Assembly: GCF_000429405.1 (NCBI RefSeq)
Contig: NZ_AUBU01000003.1
Location: forward strand, 434,001-498,000
Direction of reading: 5' to 3'
DNA: 64,000 nt
DNA from: Algoriphagus marincola DSM 16067
GTDB taxonomy: Bacteria > Bacteroidota > Bacteroidia > Cytophagales > Cyclobacteriaceae
Numbering within the stretch: the first letter of the stretch is position 1; every line of letters starts with the position of its first letter. This document shows, one piece after another, positions 46,898 through 54,469 of this stretch. The notes below the pieces were generated by a model, which did no database searches, was not told where the DNA came from, and saw only the letters and a list, made by a program, of their open reading frames with translations. Made by a program: the position numbers and the translations under genes.

Positions 46898-48064
46898 CTA
46901 TTCCATCTTATCAGCCTCTTGGATTAGGCGCTCATAGTTAGAAAAAATCTCTGCATGGACTTTCCTTCTGTCATAATTTGCAATCACCTCCTGATATAAA
47001 GCATCGGCCATAGCCAACATTCTATCCCGTTTTACATAGGCAAATTCCATCGCCTCTTTCAGAATTTCTATATTTCCTAACGGAAAAATCAAGCCTGTTT
47101 TTTGCTGAATGACTAAATCGGTATTACCGATAATATCGGAGCAAATAATAGGAAGTTGCATCGCAGCCGCTTCCAAAAGTACATTCGGAAAGCCTTCCCG
47201 ATGAGAAGGATGAACCAAAACATCTGCCAAAGCCATATAATGAGCTACATGATCCGACCAGTCAATCTGCGTGATGCGTGGATGATCATTGATCTGCTGA
47301 ATGGTATCGGGACTCAAGGGATTGAGGTCTTGTTCAAAGCTACCAAGTAATACCAGTTTGGCACGGTTGACAATCTTTGAACTTAAGAATGCTGACACCA
47401 ATTCCTCTATGCCTTTATCCTTGACCAATCGACCAACAGCCAAGATGATAAAATCATCCTCACCTGGCATAATTCGCATGGTTGCGGCTACCAAATGATT
47501 CTCTTTCAGCACATTCCTGTTGTACTTTTCCAAATCAACTCCGTTGGAAGAGCCTTTAGCGATTACGCGAAGCTTTTTTGACTCACAGAGATTATTCTCC
47601 TCCACAAATTTCTTAAGCCCCAAAGAATTTGGCCATACTTCCGAAGCGTTAGAATACGTCCACTTTTCGGCATTTTCCAAAAGGCTTTTTTTGTTGCCAG
47701 TGGCAGCCATGGCAGGAATTCCTGCGAGTGTGTGAATTCGAATTTTGACTCCAGCCAGATTAGCTGCAATCATCCCAAGGAGACCTGCTTTCGGAGTATG
47801 CGTATGAACGATATCAGGTTGCTCTTTTTTGAAAAGCCTGTAAAGTTTCCAGATACAAGAAAGGTCATCGAAGGGTGTGATTCTACGGGTAAAAGGAATT
47901 ACCTCATGTCTAACTCCCTCTGCCCTTTCAATATGTGGAATTTCTTTCCCGTCGGCACTGACCATTATTACCTCCCAACCCTTTTCCTTCATGTAGGCCA
48001 TTTGGCCTTGAAGGAGCAGTTTGAGTGAAAGTGGTACAGTTGTAATCCGAATGAGTTTGGGCAT
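46898..48064 (-). CDS. Glycosyltransferase family 4
   Basis: GT-B fold transferase of 388 residues that would add a sugar to a lipid-linked or surface glycan; donor and acceptor are unknown. N-terminal domain: IVHTHTPKAGLLGMIAANL near residue 85, RIHTLAGIPAMAATG near residue 110. C-terminal domain: ILAVGRLVKDKGIEELVSAF near residue 204, then the EX7E-type region HPSHREGFPNVLLEAAAMQLP near residue 287 with Glu at both ends. The ATG at 48064 gives a normal start; 19 further codons are open upstream. It precedes the two nucleotide-sugar genes by 125 bp on the same strand. Confidence 0.87.
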   Translation of the reverse strand: MPKLIRITTVPLSLKLLLQGQMAYMKEKGWEVIMVSADGKEIPHIERAEGVRHEVIPFTRRITPFDDLSCIWKLYRLFKKEQPDIVHTHTPKAGLLGMIAANLAGVKIRIHTLAGIPAMAATGNKKSLLENAEKWTYSNASEVWPNSLGLKKFVEENNLCESKKLRVIAKGSSNGVDLEKYNRNVLKENHLVAATMRIMPGEDDFIILAVGRLVKDKGIEELVSAFLSSKIVNRAKLVLLGSFEQDLNPLSPDTIQQINDHPRITQIDWSDHVAHYMALADVLVHPSHREGFPNVLLEAAAMQLPIICSDIIGNTDLVIQQKTGLIFPLGNIEILKEAMEFAYVKRDRMLAMADALYQEVIANYDRRKVHAEIFSNYERLIQEADKME

Positions 48065-48190
48065 ATCCAAAAGTCTGATAAAAATGCAAATGTAAGATAA
48101 TCGACAAATAAAGCGATCCAAAGTGCCATTCTTATGGCATTCGATCTTAGAGTAACGAATGAAAAAACCTAAAATTTCATTACGTCACAA

Positions 48191-48397
48191 TCATTCAAAG
48201 TCTAAATCCTCTAATTGAAAAACCGCTTCCACTGGCAATTCAAAGACTTTGGCGATCTTGAGTGCTAAAACAGTAGAAGGGACATATTTACCTGCTTCAA
48301 TTGAATTAATAGTTTGGCGGGAGACAGCCACTTTATCAGCTAAGTCTTGCTGTGTCAAATTATGGCGAGCTCTCTCAATTTTTATAGTATTTTTCAT
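48191..48397 (-). CDS. XRE-family small helix-turn-helix regulator
   Basis: A 68-residue DNA-binding protein composed of a single Cro/C1-type domain: IERARHNLTQQDLADKVAVS (residues 7-26) and SRQTINSIEAGKYVPS, which form helices 2 and 3, followed by ALKIAKVFELPVEAVF. It resembles YozG/HipB-like small regulators often encoded beside a membrane protein. The next gene upstream on the same strand, 100 bp away, is such a membrane protein, so the two may form a functional pair. Confidence 0.9.
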   Translation of the reverse strand: MKNTIKIERARHNLTQQDLADKVAVSRQTINSIEAGKYVPSTVLALKIAKVFELPVEAVFQLEDLDFE

Positions 48398-48497
48398 AAT
48401 TCACACTTGAAAAGGCACACTATTAATTCAGCGAATGGAGATATTCCTATCCAATTGAGTTTGGAAAATCCATGAAGTGATGAAGTCTGCATGGGCA

Positions 48498-48917
48498 TTA
48501 GTTTTCCTTTTTGGATTGATACACTTGGACCTGAAATGCAGCATAGATGTATAAATTCAAAAGGAAAAGCACCAAATAAGCTGTAAACATCTCGGATGTC
48601 AGCCTATCAAAGCGCAGGTAATTGATCAACATCAGTGCTCCTAAGCCCCAAATAAGCCAGAAAAATCCCGTCTGAAAGGCCTGCAATCGGAAGCTTTGAA
48701 TCATTTCATCCTCTACCTTTTCACGGGTGAGATTTAATATCCCAAAGCCTATCGCCCAAAACCCATAAATAATTTGAGCTGCCTCGTTTGGATCTGTATC
48801 TGGATTAGAAAATGCCAAACCTATCACCAAAAGGATTGGAAGTGGGAAAAAGAGATAAGCAAACTTTTTCCAGGCAGTTGGCAAAAGCGGAACAGTGAGA
48901 AAAGATCTATTATTCAT
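48498..48917 (-). CDS. Four-helix membrane protein, unknown function
   Basis: A 139-residue protein with four hydrophobic segments: AYLFFPLPILLVIGLAF, IIYGFWAIGFGILNL, TGFFWLIWGLGALMLINYL and TAYLVLFLLNLYIYAAFQV. No enzyme or transport motif is seen. It lies directly upstream of the XRE regulator gene on the same strand, a pairing seen repeatedly in bacteria, with the regulator often controlling the pair. Confidence 0.75.
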   Translation of the reverse strand: MNNRSFLTVPLLPTAWKKFAYLFFPLPILLVIGLAFSNPDTDPNEAAQIIYGFWAIGFGILNLTREKVEDEMIQSFRLQAFQTGFFWLIWGLGALMLINYLRFDRLTSEMFTAYLVLFLLNLYIYAAFQVQVYQSKKEN

Positions 48918-49097
48918 AAGTCAAATATTTTTTACCAAATGTAAAACAAACTTTACTTTTTGTCAAAATATCTTTCCTAATATTTTTAAAAAATTAAAGT
49001 TTAAATAAGATTAGCACCGAATATTTATGCTTTTTAAAAAAAAGGAGGACAAATCTTTACCTTTATTCAATCAAACAGATAAAAAATTAACGTTTTT

Positions 49098-49898
49098 ATG
49101 ATAAGCAGAACAAAAATCACAATCATAGGATGTGGCAATCTTGGGACCTCCATTGCAAGGGGCTTGCTATCCATACCAGGTTTTCCAGCGAAAAATCTGA
49201 CACTCACCAAACGAAATACAAGCTCTTTAAAAGAATTTGAAAATCAGGGTGTACATACTTTATCGAATAATTTAGAAGCAGTTAAAAGCAGCCAGATTGT
49301 AATCCTGGGTGTCAAACCTTACAACATCCCTTCAATATTGCAGGAAATCAAACCGGGCCTAGATGAAATAAATCAAATGATTGTATCCCTAGCAACCGGA
49401 GTGACTTTGGATGAAATTCTAGAAAATATTAATCCAACCAGCCCGACTTTTCGAGCCATGCCTAATATCGCTGCTGATATTCAGGAATCCATTACCTGTA
49501 TTTGTTCCAAGAATACGAACTCCCAGCAAGAGCAATTGGTAAAAGAACTTTTCGATTCTATCGGTCAGACTATCACGATTGATGAAAGCCTAATGGAAGC
49601 AGCTACTGTCCTTGGTGCCTGCGGAATAGCTTACGTTCTACGATTTATGCGAGCGATGATTCAAGGTGGAATACAAATCGGTTTTGATGCTAAAACAGCC
49701 AGTCAAATCGTAAATCAGACTGTAAAGGGGGCCGCCCAGCTAATGATTCAAAAAAATATGCATCCTGAGGAAGCGATTGATAAGGTCACCACTCCAAAGG
49801 GATGTACTATCGTAGGGCTAAATGAAATGGAGCATCAAGGATTCAGTTCTGCCATGGTAAGAGGTGTCTTGGCCAGTTACGAAAAAATTGAGAAATAA
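49098..49898 (+). CDS. proC: Pyrroline-5-carboxylate reductase
   Basis: Last step in proline synthesis, reducing P5C with NAD(P)H. The 266-residue protein has the dinucleotide loop IIGCGNLGTSIARGLL (residues 8-23), VILGVKPYNI near residue 71, FRAMPNIAADIQESIT near residue 119 and the C-terminal KVTTPKGCTIVGLNEME near residue 232, the family signature with the catalytic region. ATG at 49098 preceded by an AT-rich 180-bp region. proA and proB are not adjacent. Confidence 0.93.
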   Translation: MISRTKITIIGCGNLGTSIARGLLSIPGFPAKNLTLTKRNTSSLKEFENQGVHTLSNNLEAVKSSQIVILGVKPYNIPSILQEIKPGLDEINQMIVSLATGVTLDEILENINPTSPTFRAMPNIAADIQESITCICSKNTNSQQEQLVKELFDSIGQTITIDESLMEAATVLGACGIAYVLRFMRAMIQGGIQIGFDAKTASQIVNQTVKGAAQLMIQKNMHPEEAIDKVTTPKGCTIVGLNEMEHQGFSSAMVRGVLASYEKIEK

Positions 49899-50043
49899 AA
49901 GTTTAACTGAGTTCAAAAAAATTAACGCTTTGATAATTTATTGGCTTGGAAGGGCCTGAGGCCCTTCGCAATCGATTTAAAATAAAAAAATCCAATTTTT
50001 TATTTTATAAATCATAAATATTTTATTGTAAACCAATAAGAGA

Positions 50044-50076
50044 TTGTTTTTCTTTTAAATATTTTTACTAGTTTTG
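50044..50076 (+). promoter_or_regulatory. Bacteroidetes-type promoter candidate
   Basis: TTG at 50044-50046 and TAGTTTTG at 50069-50076, an exact match to the TAnnTTTG -7 consensus, with a start-to-start distance of 25 bp, close to the -33/-7 spacing known for this phylum. No protein gene follows on the plus strand before the oppositely oriented TonB receptor gene. Confidence 0.45.
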
Positions 50077-50080
50077 TCTC

Positions 50081-50218
50081 GGGTGATAAACAACTTTTGC
50101 TATTCCTTTTTGAAAGAAACGACTTTTAAAGGAAGGACTGTTTGGTACTTTTTATTCCTTCCTTTTCATATAAATTCTGCTCATTCTGGCTCCGGTTTGG
50201 TGACCGGAGTTAGTTTTT
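50081..50218 (+). ncRNA. Putative small RNA (about 138 nt)
   Basis: Inferred transcript from the promoter at 50044-50076 to a terminator hairpin. Within it, 50128-50137 (AAAGGAAGGA) pairs perfectly with 50156-50165 over 10 bp around an 18-nt loop. The terminator pairs 50190-50196 with 50203-50209 (CTCCGGT/ACCGGAG) and is followed by TTAGTTTTTG. An earlier ATTCCTTTTT near 50102 could compete for the same AAAGGAA strand. I do not recognise an RNA family; a 6S-like RNA was considered but its long closed hairpin is not seen. Neither expression nor conservation can be shown here. Confidence 0.35.
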
Positions 50219-50239
50219 GAAGCCTGACTGATTCAATTT

Positions 50240-52513
50240 TTAATCGAGTATTGTAAAGCGAGCCCCTAGAAATCCTCTTATTCCTTGATTCGGAGCAAAC
50301 ATGTATGACGGATCAAATGTCAAAGCATTAGGGTTTCCTGGAGTAGGAATCACGCTTCCATCCTCTGCAAAGTCCACTCCCCTATCAAATGGATCAAATG
50401 CACGGGCAATACTATTGGCCGGAGGTAAAAAATTCAAAAGATTTTTTACACCGCCATAAATCTCCCATCGCTTTCCAATCGGTTTTGTGGCTTGGATGTT
50501 TTGAATACTAAACCAAGGAGAATACTCTGGACGAGGATCCAATTCTCCCAATAATGGTAATCGCATCGGGCCGTATACGTTTCCGGTGTAATCAATTTTC
50601 AAACCTATTCTTGAGAAACTATAGGCAATATTCCACACCCCAGAAAACCGCTCTGCCAAAATCTGACGCTCAGTAATTCCTTCCTCAGTAAGTGTTACGT
50701 CCAAGAATGTCGCACCAATATTTCCCTCCAACCCACTGGGTAAAGCGAAGTTTGTGGTCAAAGAAACTCCTTGGGAAACCGAATGCCCATCAAGATTTGA
50801 GTAAATGATCTGATTAGGATTGGTTTCATAATCAGGGATAATCCGATTCGTGAAATAAGTGTAAAAGGCCGAGGCATCTAGACTCAAAAAGGCTCCAGAA
50901 TTAGTATAGAACTTCTTTACCAAATTCGCATTCGTATTCCAGGATCGCTCTGGCTGGAGCTCTTCTTCGAAAATCACATCTCTTGCTCCAGTCAACGCTG
51001 CATGATCTTCGGTAAACACATTTGCCACGCGGAATCCATTCCCCGCCGAAAGTCGAAATATTAAACTTTGATCAGAGGAAGATACTTTGAAATTTGCGCG
51101 AGGCGAAAATATAGGCCCATGAACCGAATTGTAATCAACGCGGGCTCCTAAAAGAAGGCTTTTATTTTTACCTACCTGAATTTCATCCTGGACAAACGCC
51201 CCTGGAAGATGAATTTCAGATGGCAAATTCTGATCTAATCCTGCACTTGCAGTAGCGGGAGTATTGTCATCGTAGTAGGTGTAGCGATAAGCAAGACCTG
51301 AAAGGAGTTGGTGATTACCTAGGGACTTGGTCCAAGTCAATTGACCAAAGGCAATTTTCTGATCCCCCAGGTAAAGCATATCTCCGTATACCGAATTTTG
51401 ATTATGTCCATTGGCAGAAAACTGAAAGTTCAGATTTTCAATGGTTGGAAGTTCATAATTTCCAAAAAGCTCCCAGCGACTCGTGTAAATGCTTTCTCCG
51501 TAGATCTCGTCACCACCTCGAAATTCTGGTGTCCAATTCATTTCTCCTCCCCAGCGATCTTCATAGAGGTACCTTAAGGCTACATTAAACTCCTTTCTGT
51601 TTTTTCGATCTACGCGAAATTTTTGAAAAAGTGAAATACGCTTTGAAAGAGTCACATCTGTCATCCCGTCCTCATTGTTGTCAATTGGATTATCATACTG
51701 AAAAATATTAACCCCAGTCATAGAATGAACACGTTCACCAATCTTTGTTTTAAGACCCAGGTCCAGATTGACCTCCCCCCAACTCGTCCCAAAAGCATCT
51801 ACTGAAACGATGGGCGCCAGTTCCGCGCGCTTAGTAATGATATTAATCAATCCACCCACAGCTTCTGAACCGTATAGCGTCGATGCCGGGCCTTTGACCA
51901 CCTCGATTCGATCAATCAAAGATTGTGGTATTCCTGTCAAACCATAAACAGTCGCCAATCCACTCACAATCGGCATCCCATCGATCAATACCATGGTATA
52001 AGGCCCTTCCAAACCATTAATATGAATGTCTCCCGTATTACAAATATTACAATTGATCTGAGGGCGGACTCCATTAATAGTCTGAAGTGATTCAAATATG
52101 GACGGTGTTGGATTGGCTTTGAAGAATCCATCCTTGTAAACCTCAATAGGAACAGGACTATTCGATCTGGAAACTTCCTGTAGCGTTCCGCTGACTACAA
52201 CTTCTTCCAGACTTGTATCTAATGCCTGAAGTGAAATCACAAGTTCTTCCTTAGAGGGAATTGTCCAATCCTCCACAGATTTCCGATAGCCCATCATAGA
52301 AACCTCTACCCGATAAGTGCCAGGGAGCAGATCATCTAACAAGAAATATCCAGCACTATCAGTCATAGTTCCCTTACCTAGCTCAGGTAGATAGACAGAA
52401 GCAAATTCAAGCGGCTTATCTGCTTGAACTACTCTCCCCGAAAGACTCCCTTGGGCGAAAGCTCCAAATGAGGAAAAAAACATAAGAACTAAGAAACTGT
52501 ATAGCTTTTTCAT
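50240..52513 (-). CDS. TonB-dependent receptor with CarboxypepD_reg-like domain
   Basis: Outer-membrane receptor of 757 residues, probably for a metal chelate. Signal peptide FLVLMFFSSFGAFAQ, then a beta-sandwich domain (about 24-105: GSLSGRVVQADKPLEFASV), a TonB-box-like EEVVVSGT, and a plug (about 115-230) with INCNICNTGDIHINGLEGPY, IDGMPIVSGLATVYG and KGPASTLYGSEAVGGLINII. A barrel follows, ending GIRGFLGARFTILD with an aromatic-poor terminus. The plug Cys pair NCNICN is unusual. It is divergent from a DtxR/MntR regulator with palindromes between them, suggesting iron or manganese control. Cargo is not readable. Confidence 0.87.
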   Translation of the reverse strand: MKKLYSFLVLMFFSSFGAFAQGSLSGRVVQADKPLEFASVYLPELGKGTMTDSAGYFLLDDLLPGTYRVEVSMMGYRKSVEDWTIPSKEELVISLQALDTSLEEVVVSGTLQEVSRSNSPVPIEVYKDGFFKANPTPSIFESLQTINGVRPQINCNICNTGDIHINGLEGPYTMVLIDGMPIVSGLATVYGLTGIPQSLIDRIEVVKGPASTLYGSEAVGGLINIITKRAELAPIVSVDAFGTSWGEVNLDLGLKTKIGERVHSMTGVNIFQYDNPIDNNEDGMTDVTLSKRISLFQKFRVDRKNRKEFNVALRYLYEDRWGGEMNWTPEFRGGDEIYGESIYTSRWELFGNYELPTIENLNFQFSANGHNQNSVYGDMLYLGDQKIAFGQLTWTKSLGNHQLLSGLAYRYTYYDDNTPATASAGLDQNLPSEIHLPGAFVQDEIQVGKNKSLLLGARVDYNSVHGPIFSPRANFKVSSSDQSLIFRLSAGNGFRVANVFTEDHAALTGARDVIFEEELQPERSWNTNANLVKKFYTNSGAFLSLDASAFYTYFTNRIIPDYETNPNQIIYSNLDGHSVSQGVSLTTNFALPSGLEGNIGATFLDVTLTEEGITERQILAERFSGVWNIAYSFSRIGLKIDYTGNVYGPMRLPLLGELDPRPEYSPWFSIQNIQATKPIGKRWEIYGGVKNLLNFLPPANSIARAFDPFDRGVDFAEDGSVIPTPGNPNALTFDPSYMFAPNQGIRGFLGARFTILD

Positions 52514-52519
52514 AATTAA

Positions 52520-52534
52520 TGCAACATTGTTGCA
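52520..52534. promoter_or_regulatory. Inverted repeat at the TonB receptor start
   Basis: TGCAAC/GTTGCA arms around a 3-bp spacer, 7 bp upstream of the receptor's ATG on the minus strand. It could be a repressor site over the ribosome-binding region or an mRNA hairpin. No trans factor can be named. Confidence 0.4.
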
Positions 52535-52583
52535 ATTATAAGAATTTTTCGTTTTAAATCGGTAATTAGATATGCAAATATAT

Positions 52584-52605
52584 TTTGTTAGATTATTCTA
52601 ACAAA
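52584..52605. promoter_or_regulatory. 22-bp palindrome, probable DtxR/MntR operator
   Basis: A perfect inverted repeat: 9-bp arms TTTGTTAGA and TCTAACAAA with a 4-bp spacer, in the region between the TonB receptor and the DtxR-type regulator gene. The GTTAG/CTAAC arms resemble the known DtxR-type site (TTAGGTTAG-CTAACCTAA). Placement suggests shared control of both genes by the regulator itself. Confidence 0.6.
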
Positions 52606-52652
52606 TTTGATTTGAAAGTATTTTTAAAAATATTTGAGAAAAATAAGATTCC

Positions 52653-53312
52653 ATGGCATCTATCACAGAGGAAAACTATCTAAAAGCCCTATTCAACTTA
52701 TCTAATAATCAGGGAGAGGCAAGTATCTCTGATTTGGCTAATCAACTGGGCGTCAGTATGCCTACTGCTAATAGCATGGTAAAGACCCTTCAGAAACAGG
52801 GATTGTGCAAGTATGAAAAGTACAAGCCTGTGATTTTGACCGAGCAGGGAAAAAAAGCTGCCGCTTTAATCATTCGAAAGCACCGGCTTACAGAAATGTT
52901 TTTAGTCAATAAAATGGGCTTTGGCTGGGAAGAGGTCCATGAAATTGCGGAGCAAGTAGAGCATATTCATGCACCGAAATTCTTTGAGCGAATGGACGAA
53001 ATGATGGGCTTTCCGACCGTAGACCCGCATGGTTCTCCTATTCCGGACAAGCAGGGAAGAATACAAGAACTGCATTTAAAAAGTCTGAGTGAAGCAGTGC
53101 CCGGCCAAGAAGCAGTAATCGCTGCTCTATCTGACTCTTCAGCGGAATTTTTGGCTTATCTTAATTCTCGCCAACTGAGTCTCGGTACAGAATTGAAGAT
53201 TCTTTCAAAAGAATCCTTTGACCAGAGTATGACGGTAGCTTATGGTGAAAAGGAGCGGGAATCGCTCAGTCAGAAAGTATGCGAAAAACTTCTAATCAGG
53301 ATTTTTGATTGA
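52653..53312 (+). CDS. DtxR/MntR-family metal-dependent regulator
   Basis: Metal-sensing repressor of 219 residues with the three domains of this family: winged-helix N-terminus (SISDLANQLGVSMPTANSMVKT near residue 24), a dimer and metal-binding domain with RKHRLTEMFLVNKMGF near residue 74, HEIAEQVEHIHAPKFFERMD near residue 96 and GFPTVDPHGSPIP near residue 118, and a C-terminal SH3-like FeoA-type domain. The His and Glu cluster is the probable Mn(II)/Fe(II) site. It is divergent from a TonB receptor; the 22-bp palindrome between them is the likely operator. Ion preference (Mn or Fe) is uncertain. Confidence 0.9.
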   Translation: MASITEENYLKALFNLSNNQGEASISDLANQLGVSMPTANSMVKTLQKQGLCKYEKYKPVILTEQGKKAAALIIRKHRLTEMFLVNKMGFGWEEVHEIAEQVEHIHAPKFFERMDEMMGFPTVDPHGSPIPDKQGRIQELHLKSLSEAVPGQEAVIAALSDSSAEFLAYLNSRQLSLGTELKILSKESFDQSMTVAYGEKERESLSQKVCEKLLIRIFD

Positions 53313-53313
53313 T

Positions 53314-53745
53314 CTAATAATCTTTACTCCAACCCCTACCCGACTTCTTTTCAGCTTTTATCTTCTTGGCTTTCAGTCGCTTTTCGATAGCTGCCTTGCT
53401 CGGTTTTGTTGCTTTTCTAACCTTCTTTTTTGCAAAGGACTTGCGAAGTAGGTCATAAAACTTTCGAATGACCAAGTCCTTATTTTGAATTTGGGACCGC
53501 TTATCCTGTGCTGTCAGGTGAAGAATTCCTTCTTGGTCGATTTTATTTGCAGCTTTTTTGGCGAGAATTTCTTTTTCCTCCTCAGTTAGCACCTCGGATG
53601 AATTTACAGCAAAAAGCAATTCGACCTTTGTCTCTACCTTGTTGACGTTTTGACCACCAGGTCCTGAGCTTCTAGAAGTTTTAAATTGAAACTCCTTTTC
53701 AAAAACTCCTGAACTTATCCGTTGATTGAGTTTTGAATTTATCAT
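53314..53745 (-). CDS. arfB: Peptidyl-tRNA hydrolase ArfB (YaeJ-like)
   Basis: Ribosome-rescue factor that hydrolyses peptidyl-tRNA on stalled ribosomes. The 143-residue protein has the catalytic GGQ motif in TSRSSGPGGQNVNKVETKVEL and a C-terminal basic tail (KAAIEKRLKAKKIKAEKK) of the kind that enters the empty mRNA channel. Length fits ArfB rather than a full release factor. It is 4 bp downstream of a LytTR regulator gene and 1 bp from the convergent DtxR-family gene's stop. Confidence 0.93.
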   Translation of the reverse strand: MINSKLNQRISSGVFEKEFQFKTSRSSGPGGQNVNKVETKVELLFAVNSSEVLTEEEKEILAKKAANKIDQEGILHLTAQDKRSQIQNKDLVIRKFYDLLRKSFAKKKVRKATKPSKAAIEKRLKAKKIKAEKKSGRGWSKDY

Positions 53746-53749
53746 TCCT

Positions 53750-54466
53750 CTAAATACCGGTCAAATCTCTAAATCTTACACTCTGTCTCTGACTCAAATC
53801 AATTTGATGTCCCGAATTCAAATGAATCATCAGCGTACTATTAAAATAAGGTTCTATTTTTTTCACGAAATCCAAATTGAAGATGAATTGCCTATTTGCT
53901 CTGAAAAAAAGATCCTCAGGGAGCCTTTCCTCTAGATATGAAAGCGATTTATGCAACAAAGGTTTCTGATCTTCGAAATGAACCCGCACATAGTTTCCGA
54001 CACTTTCCAGAAGAAAAATCTTATGGACAGCCACAAAATAACAGGAGTCTCCATCCTTAATAAAAATCTTTTTGTCCAAAGAAAGTTTTTGGGAGGGACC
54101 TTGCTCCGATTCTGAGTTTAGGAGAAAACGTCTAATGGCATCCTGAAGTCTCTGTGGATTGACCGGCTTTAGCAGATAATCTAAGGCATTAATCTCGAAG
54201 GCCTTGATAGCGTATTGATCATAGGCCGTCACGAAAATCACTTGATTTACAGAGTTTAGAGATTCTAAAAACTGAAAACCATCCATCCCTGGCATATTAA
54301 TATCCAAAATAATAAGGTCTGGATTTAGGTCATTACATTCTCTCACTGCCTCTTCTACACGGGCACTTTTGCCGATCACCTTCAATTCAGAAAAGGGCTT
54401 CAGCATTACCTCCATCTCCTGTAAGGCGAGCAATTCGTCATCAACTAGATAAACTGTTTTTTGCAT
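53750..54466 (-). CDS. LytTR-family response regulator
   Basis: Two-component regulator of 238 residues. Receiver domain (1-120): VYLVDDELLAL with acidic residues, phosphoacceptor Asp in LIILDINMPGMDG near residue 55, VTAYDQYAIKAFE and the conserved Lys in LLKPVNPQ near residue 98. The C-terminal LytTR DNA-binding domain starts near residue 140 with FIKDGDSCYFV and holds ESVGNYVRVHF and ANRQFIFNLDFV. Its gene is 3 bp from the LytS-type kinase gene upstream. Targets are unknown. Confidence 0.92.
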   Translation of the reverse strand: MQKTVYLVDDELLALQEMEVMLKPFSELKVIGKSARVEEAVRECNDLNPDLIILDINMPGMDGFQFLESLNSVNQVIFVTAYDQYAIKAFEINALDYLLKPVNPQRLQDAIRRFLLNSESEQGPSQKLSLDKKIFIKDGDSCYFVAVHKIFLLESVGNYVRVHFEDQKPLLHKSLSYLEERLPEDLFFRANRQFIFNLDFVKKIEPYFNSTLMIHLNSGHQIDLSQRQSVRFRDLTGI

Positions 54467-54469
54467 TAC

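Larger units (their letters stand above)
49899..50239 (+). other. Intergenic region with hairpins and a putative transcript
   Basis: About 340 bp between the convergent proC and TonB receptor genes. It holds, in order, a GC-rich hairpin at 49949-49967 (8-bp stem GAAGGGCC/GGCCCTTC, 3-nt loop, no T-tract, possibly proC's terminator), a promoter-like pair at 50044-50076, and two further hairpins. The last of these ends in a T-tract on the plus strand. Confidence 0.55.

Noticed and set aside
49949..49967. Strong terminator for proC
   Set aside because: The 8-bp GC stem is good but has no T-tract on either strand, so it is reported only as a hairpin within the intergenic entry.
50083..50220. GTG-initiated 45-codon frame inside the putative small RNA
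   Set aside because: It runs through both hairpins including the terminator, starts at the predicted transcript end and has no recognisable protein features; chance reading of T-rich DNA is likelier.
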